Shown piece by piece: positions 22,461 to 25,188 of a stretch of DNA of 25,188 nt. The notes under the pieces are model-generated. The model ran no database searches, was not told where the DNA came from, and saw only the letters and a list, made by a program, of their open reading frames with translations. Every line of letters starts with the position of its first letter. Within the stretch, counting starts at the first letter, position 1. Made by a program: the position numbers and the translations under genes. The stretch is from an uncultured Lachnospiraceae bacterium (GTDB lineage: Bacteria > Bacillota_A > Clostridia > Lachnospirales > Lachnospiraceae), in assembly GCA_910585655.1 (NCBI GenBank), contig CAJUFW010000030.1:1-25188 (forward strand), written 5' to 3'.

Positions 22461-24542
22461 ATGAAAAAAAACGACGGAATCCTGCTCGGACAGCCTGGCG
22501 AGCTTATGGAAATGCTCTTTTTTAATACTTATCAGGGAACCATAAATATCAAAGCCTTAACTCACCATCTGTTTTATATTTTAGACGGAAGCCTTGCTCT
22601 TCTTTATCAGGCGAAAAAATACCTGCTTTCTACAAATGATATCTTTTTCATCCCTTTAGAAGAAGTGATTATCCTCTCTGGTAAAGAATGCCATGCGCTG
22701 ACGCTTGCTATCCCTCCCTCCCGTTTTTCTGATTCCAAGCCACACATTTACTGTAATTCTGCTCTTTTCCCAAACCCGCATTACGACACGCTGCGGGGGC
22801 TTTTTGCAGCACTTCTTCCTCTTCTTTCTTCGGTTCCAGATCGCGACCGTGAAAAAACCCAAAAAGCCTTCCGGGATATTTCTCTCTTTTTGACAACACA
22901 TTTTTACGCAAAGCAGCCGCCGAATACCTCCCTGCAGCCAGAGGCTTTACCTTTTTCTCCAAACAAGCACCAAATCTTTCTAAAAGATGTTCTTCACGAA
23001 ATCAATACCCATTATAGCAAACGGATTACATTAAGCAGCCTGGCAAAGCAATACTATGTTTCTACCTCCTATTTGTCCAAGCTGTTTTTAAAAGAAACCG
23101 GGCTTCATTTTAACGATTACGTCTTGAATCTCCGGCTTTCCGACGCTATGTCGATGGTAATTTTTTCCAGCTATCCACTCAGTGAAATTGCCGGGTACTG
23201 TGGCTTCCCGGATACTCGTTCCCTGCATGATGCCTTTTCCAAGGCAAACGGCATCGGTCCTGCCGAGTATCGGAAACGCCTGAAAAAACAGGTCGATAAT
23301 TCAGAAGAAACTGCACAAGCCGTAAAGCGGCTGACCGCAGAAGGCTATTTTAGACGGCTGTTCCAATACCTGGATTCCTCAACTCATACCTTTCGTATGG
23401 ATTTTCATACGACTTCTTCCCTTACGACTGTAACCGCTCCACTTTCTTATTCCCACAATTTGCACTTAGCGGAAGCTTCCACGCAAATCTCTCCAAGACA
23501 TTTTTCTCTCCTGCTTTCCGACTGGGCATTTTTACAGAGAGAAGAAGCCCAGCGCAGCCTACGCCGTCTGAAACAAGAAGCTTCTTTGGAAGCAGTTGCT
23601 TTTGTGCTGCCTTCGTCAGAGGAAGCACCTTCCCTGTCTGCCTTTTTATCTGCTATGGATTTTTTATATCAAGAAGCTCTCACTGTTTTCCTGCTTTCCC
23701 CAAACTCTCCCAAGCAAAAAACGTCCCTGCAGACAGAATCCTATAAAACTGACATGATTCTGACAAGCGCTTTAAACCAACGTTATCAAGGCAAGTTTTC
23801 TTTTCTTTGCCAGGATCTGCCCTACTATATAAAACAACGCTTACAGATTTTCCCATATAGCCAAACATCCGATCGATTTCAGGATTCCTATCTGTTTGCC
23901 AGTTTTTTATTGATACAGCTCGTTCGGACACTTTCGTCTTCCATCCCCAACATACACAACCAGCAGCCGTTCTTCTCCTATTATTATACCGCACCTTCCG
24001 ATCTCTGCTTTTCCTCCAAGTCCTATACAGCTTTTAGTGGAAAACCTGGTCTTTTTACCATCAACGGGATGGCAAAACCAGCCTTTTATGCGTTTTCCTT
24101 TTTCTCCCGTCTTGGATCAGAACTTCTTTATCAAAAGGACGGGATTCTGGTTACAAGGGAAAGGGAACATATTCAAATCCTTTTGTACCAGCCCTCTGCC
24201 GATCTGGAACCCACACTTTCTCTTCCGGAGTTTTATCGTTCTGCCACGCCAAGCAGAATCTCCCTTCGGTTTTGTGACTTTCCCTACTCCTATGCCATGC
24301 TTACCGAACGACGTCTTTTTCCTGACGGCGCTTCCGGACTGGAGGGCTGGCTGTCCCTTGTTGCTTCTGCCAATCATGCAGATAACACGCTTCCATATGA
24401 GCTGGAACGGCATTTAGAACCTGTCCCTACTCTTAAAAAAAGCGTCCTTCCCGTAGAAGAAGCTACCTTGCTGCTGGAATACGAACTACATCCTTATGAA
24501 ATCTGCCTGCTGGAATTAGAGGGTGGTTATCTGGCTAAATAA
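22461..24542 (+). CDS. AraC-family regulator with a degenerate GH39-like C-terminal domain
   Basis: A 693-residue protein. The start at 22461 has AAAGGA about 8 nt upstream; a TTG at 22434 is in frame but lacks a site. Residues 1-160 are a cupin-like effector domain. The AraC helix-turn-helix pair is at about 174-276 (first helix LSSLAKQYYVSTSYLSKLF, second SEIAGYCGFPDTRSLHDAF). The C-terminal part, about 529-686, resembles the tail of GH39 beta-xylosidases: GLFTINGMAKPAFYAF, a RLG, a strand IQILLYQ, and HPYEICLLELE. The catalytic barrel that should lie between is short and not recognisable, so no xylosidase activity is expected; a sugar-sensing role is inferred. It ends 16 nt inside the convergent binding-protein gene. 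Confidence 0.85.
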   Translation: MKKNDGILLGQPGELMEMLFFNTYQGTINIKALTHHLFYILDGSLALLYQAKKYLLSTNDIFFIPLEEVIILSGKECHALTLAIPPSRFSDSKPHIYCNSALFPNPHYDTLRGLFAALLPLLSSVPDRDREKTQKAFRDISLFLTTHFYAKQPPNTSLQPEALPFSPNKHQIFLKDVLHEINTHYSKRITLSSLAKQYYVSTSYLSKLFLKETGLHFNDYVLNLRLSDAMSMVIFSSYPLSEIAGYCGFPDTRSLHDAFSKANGIGPAEYRKRLKKQVDNSEETAQAVKRLTAEGYFRRLFQYLDSSTHTFRMDFHTTSSLTTVTAPLSYSHNLHLAEASTQISPRHFSLLLSDWAFLQREEAQRSLRRLKQEASLEAVAFVLPSSEEAPSLSAFLSAMDFLYQEALTVFLLSPNSPKQKTSLQTESYKTDMILTSALNQRYQGKFSFLCQDLPYYIKQRLQIFPYSQTSDRFQDSYLFASFLLIQLVRTLSSSIPNIHNQQPFFSYYYTAPSDLCFSSKSYTAFSGKPGLFTINGMAKPAFYAFSFFSRLGSELLYQKDGILVTREREHIQILLYQPSADLEPTLSLPEFYRSATPSRISLRFCDFPYSYAMLTERRLFPDGASGLEGWLSLVASANHADNTLPYELERHLEPVPTLKKSVLPVEEATLLLEYELHPYEICLLELEGGYLAK

Positions 24543-25188
24543 CGATCTAAAGCTGCCTGTTGGATAGCCAGGCAGCGTCCGAGCCTACAGCTCTCCAGCT
24601 TATTTAAAAAGGTCTCATAATCCTTTTTCAGATTAGCCGCACCCGTAATTACTTTTACCGTATACTCTTGGGAAAGCGTCTGGATATCCGTATAAAGAGA
24701 CGCATATTCAAACGCTTCTTCGTCTGTCATCGTCATACAGGTCGGCAAAGCCAGTTCATCGCTCGCTTCACACCAAATCAAAGACTGCTCAATCGTATTC
24801 TGCGGCGAACTGATATCCAATCCTGCCCAGTTATAAAGACCAAAATCAGAAGTCAGCAGCGTATATCTCGCAGCCAATGTGCCTAATACAGACTGATACG
24901 TCGCCACTTGCTCCAACAGAGAATCCGTCAGCACATAGTTCCCGTTGTCGTCTATTGTATAGGAATCCCCCTCGATTCCTAAGGAATCATAGAGCATACA
25001 TTCTTTTGTATACCAATAATCCAGGTAACGACAGGCAAGTTCTATATCTTTACAGGAGGTTGTCACCACCACTGCTTCTTTTATTAAATCTCTCATATGA
25101 AATAATACATAGGAAGGTTCCCCTTCGTTCTGCACCGGATAAGGAGCTGCAGAAAGAAAAAAATCCGGATCGTCGGTATATCCCATAT
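24527..25188 (-). CDS. ABC transporter solute-binding lipoprotein (N-terminus cut by window edge)
   Basis: The C-terminal 220 codons of a family-1 solute-binding protein; the frame is open through 25188 and the apparent ATG at 25186 is internal. It is clearly paralogous to the protein at 1-1400: in a 44-residue stretch starting CKDIELACRYLDY, 29 positions are identical. By that comparison the full protein should be about 550 residues, and this piece starts near residue 330. The tail (about the last 85 residues, absent from the other copy here) ends in a basic helix. Stop overlaps the end of the convergent AraC gene by 16 nt. Substrate unknown; the permeases would be outside the window. Confidence 0.9.
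   Translation of the reverse strand, partial: MGYTDDPDFFLSAAPYPVQNEGEPSYVLFHMRDLIKEAVVVTTSCKDIELACRYLDYWYTKECMLYDSLGIEGDSYTIDDNGNYVLTDSLLEQVATYQSVLGTLAARYTLLTSDFGLYNWAGLDISSPQNTIEQSLIWCEASDELALPTCMTMTDEEAFEYASLYTDIQTLSQEYTVKVITGAANLKKDYETFLNKLESCRLGRCLAIQQAALDRYLAR
24552..24576. terminator. Hairpin after the AraC gene, inside the binding-protein 3' end
   Basis: GCTGCCTG (24552-24559) pairs with CAGGCAGC (24569-24576), a perfect 8-bp stem with a 9-nt loop, 10 nt after the AraC stop. There is no real T-tract on either strand, so it may only slow or protect the converging transcripts. Confidence 0.35.

Noticed and set aside
1..25188. CRISPR arrays, tRNA or rRNA genes, complete insertion sequences
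   Set aside because: No regularly spaced repeats, cloverleaf-like sequence, rRNA motif or intact transposase was seen; the only mobile-like trace is the Rpn remnant.

Overview
The window looks like chromosomal DNA of a motile, gut-type member of the Lachnospiraceae (Clostridia). This is inferred from gene content: YesM/YesN-type two-component genes beside sugar-binding lipoproteins, an AraC regulator with a GH39-like tail, a Lachnospiraceae-style flagellin, a very long flagellar protein of FliK/DUF6240 type, an Rpn-nuclease remnant, and strong AGGAGG-type ribosome binding sites with sigma-A promoters. There is no 16S rRNA or other marker, so the genus is open.

Layout. 1-6631 (all minus): a sensor kinase, a solute-binding lipoprotein and a YesN-type response regulator form one tightly packed operon (4-nt overlap, then a 1-nt gap). 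A second solute-binding lipoprotein follows from its own strong promoter and runs off the left edge. 6632-6921 is a divergent promoter region. 6922-10008 (plus): a Gfo/Idh/MocA oxidoreductase, a VOC-fold metalloprotein and a GH1 beta-glucosidase, probably one glycoside-use operon. 10316-12076 (minus): a DUF885 zinc-peptidase-like lipoprotein. 12175-17465 (minus): fliS with its own sigma-28-type promoter, flagellin, and a 1066-residue FliK/DUF6240-like protein. 17633-18331 (minus): a 5'-truncated Rpn-family nuclease remnant. 18348-21015 (minus): fruK and ptsI, overlapping, without HPr or EII genes. 21016-21409: a promoter-to-terminator unit on the plus strand with no convincing gene, the best candidate for an undescribed small RNA. 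21410-22348 (minus): a creatininase-family hydrolase. 22461-24542 (plus): AraC regulator with GH39-like tail. 24527-25188 (minus): the C-terminal part of another solute-binding lipoprotein, clearly paralogous to the one at the left edge.

How it fits together. The left half reads as a glycan/glycoside sensing and uptake locus: a surface binding protein probably feeds a membrane kinase, which phosphorylates the YesN-type regulator. A repeated motif (ATATTGAG core) upstream of both the second binding-protein gene and the oxidoreductase/beta-glucosidase operon is a plausible binding site for that regulator. No ABC permease genes lie inside the window. The middle is a motility block inserted between metabolic genes, and the right half is sugar-phosphate/PTS metabolism plus another AraC/binding-protein pair.
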